From JAUWKC01 sp035527845 (GTDB lineage: Bacteria; Planctomycetota; Phycisphaerae; Sedimentisphaerales; Anaerobacaceae): 64,000 bases of DNA. Positions within the stretch are counted from its first letter, which is position 1. Each line of letters begins with the position of its first letter. The notes under the pieces were generated by a model. That model ran no database searches, was not told where the DNA came from, and worked only from the letters and a program-made list of their open reading frames with translations. A program made the translations under genes and the position numbers. This document shows, in pieces, positions 42,543 to 52,096 of the stretch. Where the stretch lies: positions 1-64,000 of the forward strand of contig DATKZT010000007.1 in NCBI GenBank assembly GCA_035527845.1. The letters are read 5' to 3'.

Positions 42543-44933
42543 TTACTTTGTTATCACAATGTTGTGGGGTTTCGAACCCTTTGGGATTTTGATGTTGACG
42601 GTCTTTAGGTTTTCGTTGCCGTAGAAGCAGCCGGGGCCGAAGTACCAGCCCTCGGCGGCAGTGTCATAGGCCGATTTATCTTCGAGCCTGGGCAGTTCCG
42701 TGGAATTGACCGTCACCGAAGCAGGCTGCTTATCATGGTGGACCCACAGCTCGTAAGCCGCGTCCCACTGCGTAATCGCAAGCTCTATATTCCTTTGGGT
42801 TTGGGCGCACCGAACTTGCATGGCGCTGACACGGCCTTTAGGCGTCTGGCAGTCGCACATCGTGTATCCTGAAGGGCCACTTTTATCGGGATAGACATCC
42901 CAGGTAATCGGGTCGGGTGCTTTTTCGTAGATGTAGCTCATCTCCGGCATCATGGGGATGATGGCGCCGGCCTTTACGAACATGGGCAGGCCGTCTTTGC
43001 CGTAGAGGGGCGCATCGATGGTGACGATTTGGCCGCCATCGTATTCTTTGCCCGTCCAATAGTGGACCCATCTGCCTTTCGGCAAGTAGACGTTCCATGT
43101 GTCGGTCTTTTCCATCACCGGTGCGACGAGGATTTGTCTGCCCAGCATAAAATGAAAATCCTTATCGTAGGTTTTCTCATCGTCCTGATAGTCGAAGACC
43201 AGCGGCGCCAGAATGGGCCGGCCCGTCTGGTGGGCCTCGATGGCGGCAGAATAATAATATGGATGTAGCCGGTAACGAAGCTTCAGGTAGAATCGAAACA
43301 AATCCTGCTGCTGCTCTGTAAACAGCCACGGGAATGGTGCGCTTTCATCGTTGGCGCCCTGGAACTTTGCGATAGGCGCGACGGGCATCATATTCACTAT
43401 TCGGCGCATAACGTTCTGCTCTTCGAGCGGCTCACCTTTTCCGCGGTCGGTGAAGCCGCCGAGGTCTGCGGAGATGGAGCTGTAGCCTGCCAGGCCGCCG
43501 TTGCGAAAGTAATTCAGGTCGATGTCGAGGAACTGCAGGCCGTGCGGCGTGTCACCGGGCCAGGGGACAATGTAGCGATGGCCGCCGATGGGCCCGCCGC
43601 GGCTGATAACGGGGCGCCCGTGAAGTCCCTCGGCAGCCATTCCCTCCACGACCGTTTTGGCCCACAGTGAGCCGAAGAGGTTGTGGGCCTCATAGCCGTT
43701 GGCGAACTTCTCCAGGCCGGTGTACTGCATTGACCTTTCGCCGTTATCCTGTCTCCAGAAGTCCATGCCGTCTTTGATGCAGGGAAGATGGGCTTCGAAG
43801 TACTTATCCATGTCGGCCTTTTTGGTCGGGTCGAAACCTTTCCAGTCGTAGAGGTCATCGAACAGGGCGCAGCTAAAGCCGGTCTTTATTCCGTACTTGT
43901 CCAGCACCTTGTACATTTCCGCCGGATTCTCGTGTCCCTTTGCCCAGGTGAAATTCGGACCGAGCGAGCCGAAGTCCATCACGAAGACATCGACGGGCCA
44001 GTCGCCCTGCCTGTATTTGTTCGCCGCTTCGATTATTTTGTCCTCCAGCCAGGTGCAGTGGACCTGTATGTGGCCGAAGTACCACTTCTCCGGCAGGATG
44101 GGCTTGCCGACAATTTCGGTGTACGTCTTTAGGATGTGATCGAAGCGCGGGCCGAGGACAAAATAATAGTCCATGTCCCAGCCTTCCATCGCGCCGCTTG
44201 TTCCGCTGAAGGAATACTCTGCTGCGGTTGTCCCCATCTCGAAGGTGACGTCGTCATCGAGGTTGTTGAAGAATATGCCGTAGCCTTTGCTGCTATAGAA
44301 GAAGGGAACGGGAAAACCGCCGGAGTCGTGGTGCTTTTCGAGCTCCTTTGCGTAGCAGACGATTTTTTGGCCGTGCATATCGAGCGGGTGGTTGTGTCCG
44401 CCGAAGCCGAAGAAATGCTCGTCCTCATCCAGCACCATCGTTTCGTAAACCTTCGAATCTGCATAACCGAGGCCCGCGTTGACGATTCCCTCTTTCTCCA
44501 TCACCAGCAGATTCCCCTCGGCGTCGTAAAAGGCCAGCTTGAAGGGCTGCTTCCTGACTTTCACCAGCAGCTTACCGGCCCGAATGTTGTAGACGACGCC
44601 TTCGAGGTCGGCGTCGAACCCTTCTGAAATCTTGTACGAGACGCCCGGCCAGGTGTACGTAACCACCGCGTAAGGGCCGTTCTCGGCGAGGTGCAGGTCA
44701 TCGAGGGGGAAATCCTGCCCGGCAGGCGCCATGTGGACCCTCACCAGATTCTCTTTGAGAAAACTCAGTCTGACTTTGCCGTTCTCGCAGTCGAAGGTGA
44801 TGTTGTACCCATCCTGTTGGTAAGAATTGACATTGCCCATAATGGTGTAGGCCTGAGCGCGGGCCTCCCGCCCGGCTAACAACGCGCCAAACAGCATGCA
44901 CCAGACGACTCTATTGCTGCTCTTGCCGACCAT
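42543..44933 (-). CDS. Glycoside hydrolase family 31 (alpha-glucosidase/alpha-xylosidase type), exported
   Basis: This 796-residue enzyme has a signal peptide from ATG 44933 (SSNRVVWCMLFGALLAG, ending near ARAQA); GAAGGAAGC precedes this ATG, and a further upstream ATG at 44972 is less likely. An N-terminal galactose-mutarotase-like sandwich precedes the (beta/alpha)8 barrel. The catalytic nucleophile is probably D396 in DFWRQDNGER, and the acid/base D461 in PWPGDTPHG. The mature protein should act in the periplasm on alpha-linked glucosides or xylosides. Substrate cannot be read from sequence. The neighbouring GH130 gene on the same strand suggests a small glycan-degradation cluster. Confidence 0.93.
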   Translation of the reverse strand: MVGKSSNRVVWCMLFGALLAGREARAQAYTIMGNVNSYQQDGYNITFDCENGKVRLSFLKENLVRVHMAPAGQDFPLDDLHLAENGPYAVVTYTWPGVSYKISEGFDADLEGVVYNIRAGKLLVKVRKQPFKLAFYDAEGNLLVMEKEGIVNAGLGYADSKVYETMVLDEDEHFFGFGGHNHPLDMHGQKIVCYAKELEKHHDSGGFPVPFFYSSKGYGIFFNNLDDDVTFEMGTTAAEYSFSGTSGAMEGWDMDYYFVLGPRFDHILKTYTEIVGKPILPEKWYFGHIQVHCTWLEDKIIEAANKYRQGDWPVDVFVMDFGSLGPNFTWAKGHENPAEMYKVLDKYGIKTGFSCALFDDLYDWKGFDPTKKADMDKYFEAHLPCIKDGMDFWRQDNGERSMQYTGLEKFANGYEAHNLFGSLWAKTVVEGMAAEGLHGRPVISRGGPIGGHRYIVPWPGDTPHGLQFLDIDLNYFRNGGLAGYSSISADLGGFTDRGKGEPLEEQNVMRRIVNMMPVAPIAKFQGANDESAPFPWLFTEQQQDLFRFYLKLRYRLHPYYYSAAIEAHQTGRPILAPLVFDYQDDEKTYDKDFHFMLGRQILVAPVMEKTDTWNVYLPKGRWVHYWTGKEYDGGQIVTIDAPLYGKDGLPMFVKAGAIIPMMPEMSYIYEKAPDPITWDVYPDKSGPSGYTMCDCQTPKGRVSAMQVRCAQTQRNIELAITQWDAAYELWVHHDKQPASVTVNSTELPRLEDKSAYDTAAEGWYFGPGCFYGNENLKTVNIKIPKGSKPHNIVITK

Positions 44934-45109
44934 CAGTGCTTCCTTCAATGGGTGCTGAGGGATTTGAACCAAAATTTTCTGCCCGAGGCATTAAACCAGA
45001 ACCGATACAGACTCGGCAGTTATTATACATTCCGCGAGGATTTTCTCAAGCATTTTTCAGGCGTGCGCCGTCGGGAGCGCATTCGTTTGCAGCAACGGGA
45101 TTCGAGCGC

Positions 45110-46069
45110 TCAGTCTTCCGCTTTGGGACACGACAGAGCATAGTCGATCAATTCGCTCAACTTCGCCATCGCCACCGCAACGGTGCAGTCGGCGGCCCCG
45201 TAGTACAGATTAAGTCTGTCTGTTTCCTTGTGAACCACCGCGCCGGTGGGAAATACCACGTCGCTCACATCACCGATACGTTCATAGGACTCGCGGGGTC
45301 CGAGTATCCATTCGTCGCCTCGCCGCAACACTTTCCACGGCTCCTCCAAATCCACCAGAGCCAGACCGAGACGATATATGGCGCCGGCGGTGGTTCCGCG
45401 GACGCCGTGATAAAATATCAGCCAGCCATGCGGGGTCTCAATAGGCTGACATGCCAGTCCCACTCTCTGGCCGTCCCAGTACGCAGACCTGGTCTTGATC
45501 AGAGTTCTGTGGTCGCCCCAATGCTTCAAATCTGGGGAGAAACTTATCCAGATATGGGCCTCTCCACGAACGATGGGCCTGTGAAGCAGCGCGAATCGTC
45601 CCCTGAACCGCCGCGGGAACAGGCAGGCGTCTTTATCCTCCGGCGGAAGCAGCGCTCCGAGGCGGGCGAACGTCCTGAAATTCTTCGTAACCGCCAGCGA
45701 AACGGTGGGCCCGCCTTCGCTGAAGGAAGTATAGGTAATGCCGAACTGCTTCTGCTCTTCCAGCCAGACAATTCGGGGGTCTTCAAGACCCCATTTCTCC
45801 TCGCGCGAACTCTGGTCGGCCTCGAGCGTAGGCGCCGGGTCGATTTCCCAGTTTGTGAAACCGTCCGCACTTCGAGCCACTGTCAGGTGGGAAAAGCCGC
45901 GCAGGTCCTCCACACGAACCAACAGCAGCGTCTCTGTGTTCAGCCTGACCGCGGCGGGATTGAAAACCGCGTTTGCAGGATAGGGCCACATCTCCGGCGT
46001 TAGTATAGGGTTGCCCTCATACCGCGTGAACAACTCATTTGCCTTTTTTTGTCGTGCTATCTCGTTCAT
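45110..46069 (-). CDS. GH130-family glycoside phosphorylase/hydrolase
   Basis: This is a 319-residue five-bladed beta-propeller enzyme. Landmarks are RYEGNPILTPEMWPYPANAVFNPAAV near the start (given in part: RYEGNPILTP), the KWGLEDPRIVWLE segment with the conserved DPR that positions the catalytic Asp, LLHRPIVRGEAHIW, and GWLIFYHGVRG with DVSDVVFPTGAVVH near the end. Family members phosphorolyse or hydrolyse beta-mannosides (beta-1,4-mannobiose, mannosyl-glucose, beta-1,2-mannan). No signal peptide is seen, so it would act in the cytoplasm on imported oligosaccharides. It lies 177 bases upstream of the exported GH31 on the same strand. Confidence 0.92.
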   Translation of the reverse strand: MNEIARQKKANELFTRYEGNPILTPEMWPYPANAVFNPAAVRLNTETLLLVRVEDLRGFSHLTVARSADGFTNWEIDPAPTLEADQSSREEKWGLEDPRIVWLEEQKQFGITYTSFSEGGPTVSLAVTKNFRTFARLGALLPPEDKDACLFPRRFRGRFALLHRPIVRGEAHIWISFSPDLKHWGDHRTLIKTRSAYWDGQRVGLACQPIETPHGWLIFYHGVRGTTAGAIYRLGLALVDLEEPWKVLRRGDEWILGPRESYERIGDVSDVVFPTGAVVHKETDRLNLYYGAADCTVAVAMAKLSELIDYALSCPKAED

Positions 46070-46309
46070 CGTATCAGCCCCAGCACATCGGCCGTTCCCT
46101 GTGCAAAGGCACTCTTGCGCGCCAAATTTGCACAGGCTGCATTTTCGGCCCCTCTTCAGGTTACTGAATTCTTAATCGGCAACCTCGGCAGCCTGCCGTA
46201 AAACAAAGTACGAATTTTGAACACCAACCTCAAGAATCCGGCCCAAGCGTCCATTTTTTGCCTCCTCAAGCCGGAATTTACTCCACGACCGGGCATTCGA
46301 CGATTTCGA

Positions 46310-48457
46310 TTATGCCCTGACCAGCTGTGTTTCATACAGACTCTGGTACAGGGGGCAGCTCTGCATAAGCTGCTCGTGCTGACCCTGCGCGATAACCCGC
46401 CCCTGATCCATTACCACTATAACGTCGGCACTTATCACCGTGCTGAACCTGTGCGCGATGATGAAACTGGTTCTATCCCGCATAATCTCCTCGATGGCAT
46501 TGTGAATCTTGGCCTCGCTGTCGGCGTCAACCTGGCTGGTCGCCTCGTCGAAAATGAGTATCGAGGGGTTCTTCAGTATGGCCCTGGCGATAACGATTCT
46601 CTGGAGCTGCCCGCCGCTCAGGCCCGACCCCTGCTCCCCGATCATGGTATCATAACCATCAGGCAGCGGGCAAATAAATTCATCCGCGAACGCACGTTTG
46701 GCTGCCTCCACTATTTCCTGGCGGGCCGCACCCGGCCTGCCGTAGCCTATGTTCGCCGCGATGGTGTCATTGAACGTCACCACATTTTGTGTCACCATTC
46801 CAATCTGGTTTCTCAAACTCGACAGTGTTGCATCGCGAATGTCTTTGCCGTCTATCAACACGGCACCGCTGTCAGGGTCGTAGAATCTCGGCAGCAGATT
46901 TGCCAGCGTCGTCTTGCCCGACCCGTTCGGTCCGACGACAGCCACATTGTGACCCGCCTGAACGATAAGATTGATTCCTTTCAACGCCGGCGTCACAGAG
47001 CCAGGATACGTGAAAACCACGTCCCGAAATTCGATTCTTTCTTTCAGCGGCGCAATTTCGACGGCGCCTGCGTTCTGAGGTTCGACCGGCTGGTCCATCA
47101 TTGCAAAAACCCTCTCGGCCGCGGCATCGGCCTCCTGAATCTTCGTCCAGACGTCGCTGGTCTTTCTAACCGCCTCTGCCGCTGCACCCAACAGCCCCAG
47201 CAGCACGAGGAATTCGCTCCCGCCCATTTCATTGTTAGTTACCCAACTCGCGCCCACAATCAACGCCGCAGAACCCGCCGCCAGACCAAGCACTTCCATT
47301 ATCGGGCTCGTTGCCGCATCAACCTTGGCCATCTTCAGCAGCTGCTTCAGAAGCCTCTGGTTGATGCCCCTGAACACACCTGCTTCGTGTGCCTGCTGGT
47401 TATATACCTTGACAACCTTGAGCCCGGACATTGTCTCCTGCAGCTTGGCAAGCATTTCCGACCAGGCCATCAGCGACTTTCTCGACGCACGCTTCATCTT
47501 TCTTCCCAGCTTCGCCACCATCCACAGCGTGGGCGGACCGCCGCACAGAAATATGACCGTCAACTGCCAGTTGAGAAGCGACGCACCCGCAAGAAGAAGC
47601 GCCGCATTCAAAGGCTCCCGAAGCGCCTTGCCAAGAAGCGTCTTGATCCCGTTGCCCATGGCGCCGGTATCGCGAACCAGTCTGCTCACCGAATCCGTGG
47701 GCCGTTCACTGGCGAAGAATCCTGTGGGCATATTGATTACGTGCGCAAAGGCATCCTCGCGGAGCCTGTTTATGCCCGTGTGCACGACTTTCTGAGCCAT
47801 GTAATCCTGAAAGAACTTGGCGATGCACCGGATGACGGTCACTATTGCCACAAACAACACTATAATCATAATCGCCCTGGTCCTGCTGTTCTGGCTGTCC
47901 TCGGCGGGCAGCAGTCCCTCCGCCCACCTCGCACCATTGATGAGCCGGGCCTTTATGTGCTTGCGCGAAATGTTCTGCATCTGCACACGCTGCACCCGGC
48001 TGTCACCCGGACGTTTCACATACAGGTTGACCGCCTCGCCCTCGGCGTGGGCCAGTTGGTTGAGAAGCTCAGGGAAAAGTACTTTCTTAACCCCCCCCTC
48101 GTCAGCGACAGGGCCGACAGCAACGATTCGCTCTCTGCGCCCAAGGCCCGCTTTATCGGCAAGACTGCCCTCTTCGACCCCCGTTACGAGCAGACTATAG
48201 GCAATATCACCGCTGTTGCTCTGTGTGATATCGGTGCCGGTGGGGACGTCAAAGCTGACCCCATACTGCCACGCACAAATCTTGCGGTTCATCCATCCTC
48301 GCAGGCCCTCCTCGCCGGTCATCACCTTCAGCAGCGGGATAAGCGTCATAAAACTGAGCGACAAGAGCATCGATACGAGCAAGGCGCTAACGACCACAAC
48401 CGCTATCCGCGGCCATTGGGGCCAGAGGTATTTGAATATGCGCCTGAATGATTTCAT
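46310..48457 (-). CDS. MsbA-like ABC exporter with a PDZ-like insertion
   Basis: This is a 715-residue ABC transporter with the membrane and ATPase parts fused, as in MsbA. Walker A is GPNGSGKTT (near residue 508), the signature is SGLSGGQLQRI (near 611), and Walker B is ILIFDEATSQVD, followed by the AHRFSTV switch. Unusually, residues about 84-165, between the first and second membrane helices, form a PDZ-like domain (LVTGVEEGSLADKAGL, RERIVAVGPV). The frame continues upstream to 48586, but the ATG at 48457 gives the normal N-terminus (KSFRRIFKYLWPQWPR). A typical substrate is lipid A or another lipid; the PDZ-like part suggests a periplasmic partner. Confidence 0.9.
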   Translation of the reverse strand: MKSFRRIFKYLWPQWPRIAVVVVSALLVSMLLSLSFMTLIPLLKVMTGEEGLRGWMNRKICAWQYGVSFDVPTGTDITQSNSGDIAYSLLVTGVEEGSLADKAGLGRRERIVAVGPVADEGGVKKVLFPELLNQLAHAEGEAVNLYVKRPGDSRVQRVQMQNISRKHIKARLINGARWAEGLLPAEDSQNSRTRAIMIIVLFVAIVTVIRCIAKFFQDYMAQKVVHTGINRLREDAFAHVINMPTGFFASERPTDSVSRLVRDTGAMGNGIKTLLGKALREPLNAALLLAGASLLNWQLTVIFLCGGPPTLWMVAKLGRKMKRASRKSLMAWSEMLAKLQETMSGLKVVKVYNQQAHEAGVFRGINQRLLKQLLKMAKVDAATSPIMEVLGLAAGSAALIVGASWVTNNEMGGSEFLVLLGLLGAAAEAVRKTSDVWTKIQEADAAAERVFAMMDQPVEPQNAGAVEIAPLKERIEFRDVVFTYPGSVTPALKGINLIVQAGHNVAVVGPNGSGKTTLANLLPRFYDPDSGAVLIDGKDIRDATLSSLRNQIGMVTQNVVTFNDTIAANIGYGRPGAARQEIVEAAKRAFADEFICPLPDGYDTMIGEQGSGLSGGQLQRIVIARAILKNPSILIFDEATSQVDADSEAKIHNAIEEIMRDRTSFIIAHRFSTVISADVIVVMDQGRVIAQGQHEQLMQSCPLYQSLYETQLVRA

Positions 48458-48672
48458 TCCGTAAGCAAGTTCCTTACTTGCGCGAATCGCGTTTATCGTG
48501 TGGCCTTTTTCCGACATCCGAAAAAGGCGTCCGAAATACATGCCGGAGCCCGTCACCGGACCAATTTGGCCACAGCACACTAACAAACCGCGGCCCGACG
48601 GTCAAGCCTAAAGCTCCTATTGACCATCGCAGGGTTTTTTGCTATCGTAACCGCCTTTTGAGGACCTCGCCA

Positions 48673-49305
48673 ATGCAGGTGGACAATCTGGTTCTGGGCG
48701 CGTTTGAAACGAATTGCTATGTGCTGCGGCATGACCCCGCTGCGACTCAATGCCTTGTCATCGACACCGGGCTGGAGGCACGCCCCCTTGTGGATTTTCT
48801 GCAGGCGGACGGGCTGGATCCGGCGGCCCTTGTATTGACGCACGGTCACGCCGACCACATCGCGGGGGTGGCTGACCTGCGCAAAAACTTTCCGGACATG
48901 AAGGTCTGCATCCACCGGCTCGACGCCCCAATGCTTACCGGCGAGCAGGATAATCTGTCAGTGCTGGCCGGCGGCACATTCAGAGCAGACCCGGCGGATT
49001 TCCTCATTGCCGAAGGCGACGTAATTGAACACGCCGCCATACGTCTCGAAGTAATTCATACCCCGGGACATACACCCGGCGGCATCTGCCTCTATTGCCG
49101 GCAGGACGGGATTATCTTTGTGGGAGACACACTCTTTGCCGGCTCGGTGGGGCGAGCCGACTTTCCGGGCGGAAGCATGAGACAATTACTGAAGAGCATA
49201 AACGAACGAATTCTTGTACTGCCCGGCCAAACCATTGTTTATCCGGGTCACGGCCCGCCAACCACCATTTCAGAGGAAAAAACGCGTAATCCGTTCCTGA
49301 GCTAA
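48673..49305 (+). CDS. Metallo-beta-lactamase-fold hydrolase (glyoxalase II-like)
   Basis: This is a 210-residue MBL-fold enzyme. Metal ligands are H57, H59, D61 and H62 (THGHADHIAG), H133 (HTPGHTPGG), D152 (FVGDTLF) and H193 (PGHGPPT). The size and the SVGRADFPGG motif match the small YcbL/glyoxalase II-like hydrolases, which cleave thioesters such as S-lactoylglutathione. The open frame extends upstream to 48448, but the ATG at 48673 starts the typical MQVDNLVLGAFETNCYVL sequence. It is divergent from the ABC exporter and followed 61 bases later by the EamA transporter. Confidence 0.92.
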   Translation: MQVDNLVLGAFETNCYVLRHDPAATQCLVIDTGLEARPLVDFLQADGLDPAALVLTHGHADHIAGVADLRKNFPDMKVCIHRLDAPMLTGEQDNLSVLAGGTFRADPADFLIAEGDVIEHAAIRLEVIHTPGHTPGGICLYCRQDGIIFVGDTLFAGSVGRADFPGGSMRQLLKSINERILVLPGQTIVYPGHGPPTTISEEKTRNPFLS

Positions 49306-49366
49306 GTGCCCGTAATTCAACGACTGCCTGATTGACGGCGAATCACGGCGGGTCCGAATCCGACAA

Positions 49367-50320
49367 ATGAACGATGCGAAGCGTCCAAAACTCGATACTT
49401 CCGCCACTTTGGCCAGCATAGGCGCGCTGGTTTGCTGGTCCTCGGGCCCGATTTTCATAAAGCTGCTGACCGGCTGGCTTGACTTCTGGACGCAAAACAC
49501 ACTGCGATACCTCGTGGCGTCTCTTTTCTGGCTGCCGTTTCTCCTTGTTTCTGTCAGGAACGGGCGGATTAGCCGAGGACTCTGGCTGCGAGCCCTGTTG
49601 CCCGCGGCGGCCAACATCGTCATGCAATGCTTTTGGGGGGCCGCCTTTTACTACCTCAAGCCGGCCTTTATGATTCTCCTGACTCAATCCTCCATCATCT
49701 GGATAGCGGGGTTTTCCGTTGCCTTTTTCCCCCAGGAAAGACCGCTGGCCAGGAGCAAACGCTTCTGGCTGGGGGCCGCACTGTCGATAACCGGCGTCGC
49801 CGGCGTGTTGTTGTTCAAAGAGAATTTCACCGCGACCAGGACGGCCACGGGAATAGTCATTGCTCTTTCGGCAGCCCTTCTGTGGGGCGTATATACAATT
49901 TGCGCAAAGGCGGCTTTCAAGAACATCGATTCCCGAACCGGTTTCTCCGTGGTCAGCCTCTATACCTTTGCCGGACTGTCCGTGCTTGCGATGGCCTTTG
50001 GCAGACCCGGCGATTGTACAAGAATGGCTGTGCAGGCGTGGGGATATGTCGTGGTTTCCGGCATCCTGAGCATTGCGCTCAGTCACGTTCTGTACTATTT
50101 TGCGATAAAGCGGATTGGTGCAACCATTCCCTCGCTCGTGCTCCTGCTACAGCCGGTTATTGTACTGGCGATTTCCAGCGTCGTTTTCGATGAGTCTCTG
50201 AACGCCTTTCAGTGGGTTTTTGGCGCTGTCCTGCTTGTCGGCTCCGCCTCGGCCATCCTCGCCCAGCAGCACCTGAATTCAGCCGACAGCAGCGAAAACG
50301 CCCTTGGAAGGGCCACGTGA
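49367..50320 (+). CDS. EamA/DMT-superfamily transporter
   Basis: This 317-residue protein contains ten predicted membrane helices in two EamA repeats. The first begins LASIGALVCWSSGPIFIKLL, and the second begins at about residue 163 (ATGIVIALSAALLWGVYTI). The C-terminal helices contain IPSLVLLLQPVIVLAISSVVF and FQWVFGAVLLVGSASAIL. Members export amino acids, metabolites or nucleotide sugars; the substrate cannot be assigned. It follows the MBL hydrolase on the same strand and is not clearly coupled to other genes. Confidence 0.88.
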   Translation: MNDAKRPKLDTSATLASIGALVCWSSGPIFIKLLTGWLDFWTQNTLRYLVASLFWLPFLLVSVRNGRISRGLWLRALLPAAANIVMQCFWGAAFYYLKPAFMILLTQSSIIWIAGFSVAFFPQERPLARSKRFWLGAALSITGVAGVLLFKENFTATRTATGIVIALSAALLWGVYTICAKAAFKNIDSRTGFSVVSLYTFAGLSVLAMAFGRPGDCTRMAVQAWGYVVVSGILSIALSHVLYYFAIKRIGATIPSLVLLLQPVIVLAISSVVFDESLNAFQWVFGAVLLVGSASAILAQQHLNSADSSENALGRAT

Positions 50321-50497
50321 AACCACGCCTAAAGAGGGGTTCGCATCACAGCGGTATTCTCAGTATCGACCCGTCATGGAGGCTATTGCGGTACGTCGGC
50401 CAATTCGTTAGACTTCGCTGCAGTTGCTGTTGTGTTTGTGCGCTTATGCGAAGATGCAGCATTGTCGGCTGCATGATTTTTAGTCCGGGAGGTGAGA

Positions 50498-52015
50498 ATG
50501 ACAAAGATATTCTCGGGTTGTTTGTGGACTGCTCTTGCTATGCTCACAGCTACAACTGCTTTGGCCCAGGTGCAAGGGACAGAACATAAACCTATATGGC
50601 TGGTGGCGACCAGGCCGATGTTTGTTCAGGCGCTCAAGCCGCTTGCCGACATGCGACGCAAAGACGGCTTTGAGACGGTAATTTCAACAGAACCTGTCTC
50701 CGAGGCACTTGACGGGCTGAATCGGCGGTGCGCGTTCCTGCTACTTGTCGGGGATTACCAGGCGGGCGCCTCCGGGCAGCCGTGGTATGTCCCCGCTCAA
50801 CAGCGACAACTTTACAAATGGCGAGCCGCCCAGCAAGAGGAATTCACATCAGATGGTCTTTGGGCAGACATGGACAACGACCTCATTCCGGATATCGCGG
50901 TCGGGCGGATTCCCGTTCGTACGGCCGAGCAGTTGAAACTGGTCATCGAGAAGATAATGGCCTTCGAGCACAGGCCGCCGACGCCGGATGATCTCGGGCT
51001 TACCATTTGGGCCGGCTCGCCCGCCTATAACCAGGTAATCGACGGGATGGCAACATGGCTGCTGCTCAATACCGTCCTGCGAGAGGCGCCCGGGTGGGCC
51101 CCGCTCTGGGCAATCTCGGCTGACCCAATGCACCCACTTTGCGGCTGGCCGCCCGAACAAAACAGCGTCTTTGCGCAGCAGCTAAAACGCGGTGGAATGA
51201 TGGCGATACTTATGGGCCACGGCACGCGCGACAGTTTTTTCTCCATGAGGTTCAGGGACGAAACCATCAGCTACGGCCTGCGCGATGCCGAACAGGGCCT
51301 CACCGGGGCGGCCCCCGGCCCACCCACCGTGATCATTGCCTGCAGCTGCGGCGACTTCGCAGGGGCTGACAACTGCCTTGCCGAATCATTGTTGCTGACG
51401 CCGGCGGGACCGGCGGCGGTTATTGGAGCAACCACCGAGTCACACCCGCTGACGAATTACTTTTCCGGTCTGTGTCTGGTGCGACAATGCTGCCGGACAG
51501 ACAAGCGTCTCGGTAGTATGTGGCTCGCTGCCCAGCGAAAGGCCATGGAGACAAGAGACCTTATTATGGAGCGCCTGCTCGTCAACATTGAGGGCAAACT
51601 CGAAGAGAAGATGGATATGACCAAACTTCGACGAGACCAGATTCTAATGTACGCCTTGCTGGGAGACCCGGCCACCCGGCTGCCGATTCCCGATAAGCTC
51701 CAGGGACGGATTGAACGGGTCGAAGGCGGCTGGCACTGGCAGGCCGATAAGCCCGAAGATGCAAACCGGCTGTGCGTCAGTTTTCGTCCCTCCGGATTAA
51801 ACTTCCCGACCGTTGAGCTTCCGCTGGCCCAAGACGGCGCCCACAAGCGTTTCGAGCAGGCCAACGCCGTGCTTGGATTTGACTCCATCGGCGAGTTTGC
51901 CGGCGAGGAACCATGGAAGGGAAGAGTAAACGCCGAAGGTACACTGCGTTTGGTCGCTGCGGGACAGAAGCGAATCTACGCCGTCGCCTTTGAGCTCAAG
52001 TCCGGCGAGAGATAG
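50498..52015 (+). CDS. Secreted peptidase C25 (gingipain-like) family protein
   Basis: This 505-residue product has a signal peptide (IFSGCLWTALAMLTATTALAQ) and the C25 catalytic dyad: H241 in MAILMGHGTRDSFF and C282 in IIACSCGDFAGADN, which keeps the ACxxGxF layout of gingipains. GGAGGTGA supports the ATG at 50498 rather than the GTG two codons upstream. The N-terminal part has DNDLIPDIAVGRIPVRT, a typical C25 calcium/structure motif. No C-terminal sorting domain of the type IX kind is seen; the protein ends in a short beta-rich segment. It is probably a cysteine endopeptidase of the envelope or medium. Confidence 0.85.
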   Translation: MTKIFSGCLWTALAMLTATTALAQVQGTEHKPIWLVATRPMFVQALKPLADMRRKDGFETVISTEPVSEALDGLNRRCAFLLLVGDYQAGASGQPWYVPAQQRQLYKWRAAQQEEFTSDGLWADMDNDLIPDIAVGRIPVRTAEQLKLVIEKIMAFEHRPPTPDDLGLTIWAGSPAYNQVIDGMATWLLLNTVLREAPGWAPLWAISADPMHPLCGWPPEQNSVFAQQLKRGGMMAILMGHGTRDSFFSMRFRDETISYGLRDAEQGLTGAAPGPPTVIIACSCGDFAGADNCLAESLLLTPAGPAAVIGATTESHPLTNYFSGLCLVRQCCRTDKRLGSMWLAAQRKAMETRDLIMERLLVNIEGKLEEKMDMTKLRRDQILMYALLGDPATRLPIPDKLQGRIERVEGGWHWQADKPEDANRLCVSFRPSGLNFPTVELPLAQDGAHKRFEQANAVLGFDSIGEFAGEEPWKGRVNAEGTLRLVAAGQKRIYAVAFELKSGER

Positions 52016-52096
52016 CCGGCCGTCAGGAAACTGAAAATCGGCCGCAAGACGCAATATACCCGTGCAATCCCGGGCACAGATTGCGTCGCCGCCCTG

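Noticed and set aside
44949..44971. A tRNA-like 3' end on the - strand (GGTTCAAATCCCTCAGCACC) near the GH31 start
   Set aside because: The T-stem does not pair and no matching acceptor or anticodon arm lies upstream. It could be an old integration scar but is more likely chance.
44936..46003. A 355-codon + strand frame opposite the GH130 gene
   Set aside because: It is antisense to a well-conserved enzyme and has no recognisable motif; it is a shadow frame.
46217..48451. A 744-codon open frame on the + strand opposite the ABC exporter
   Set aside because: It lies antisense to a clear ABC transporter, is rich in Arg/His/Pro and has no domain. It is a codon-bias shadow of the GC-rich gene.
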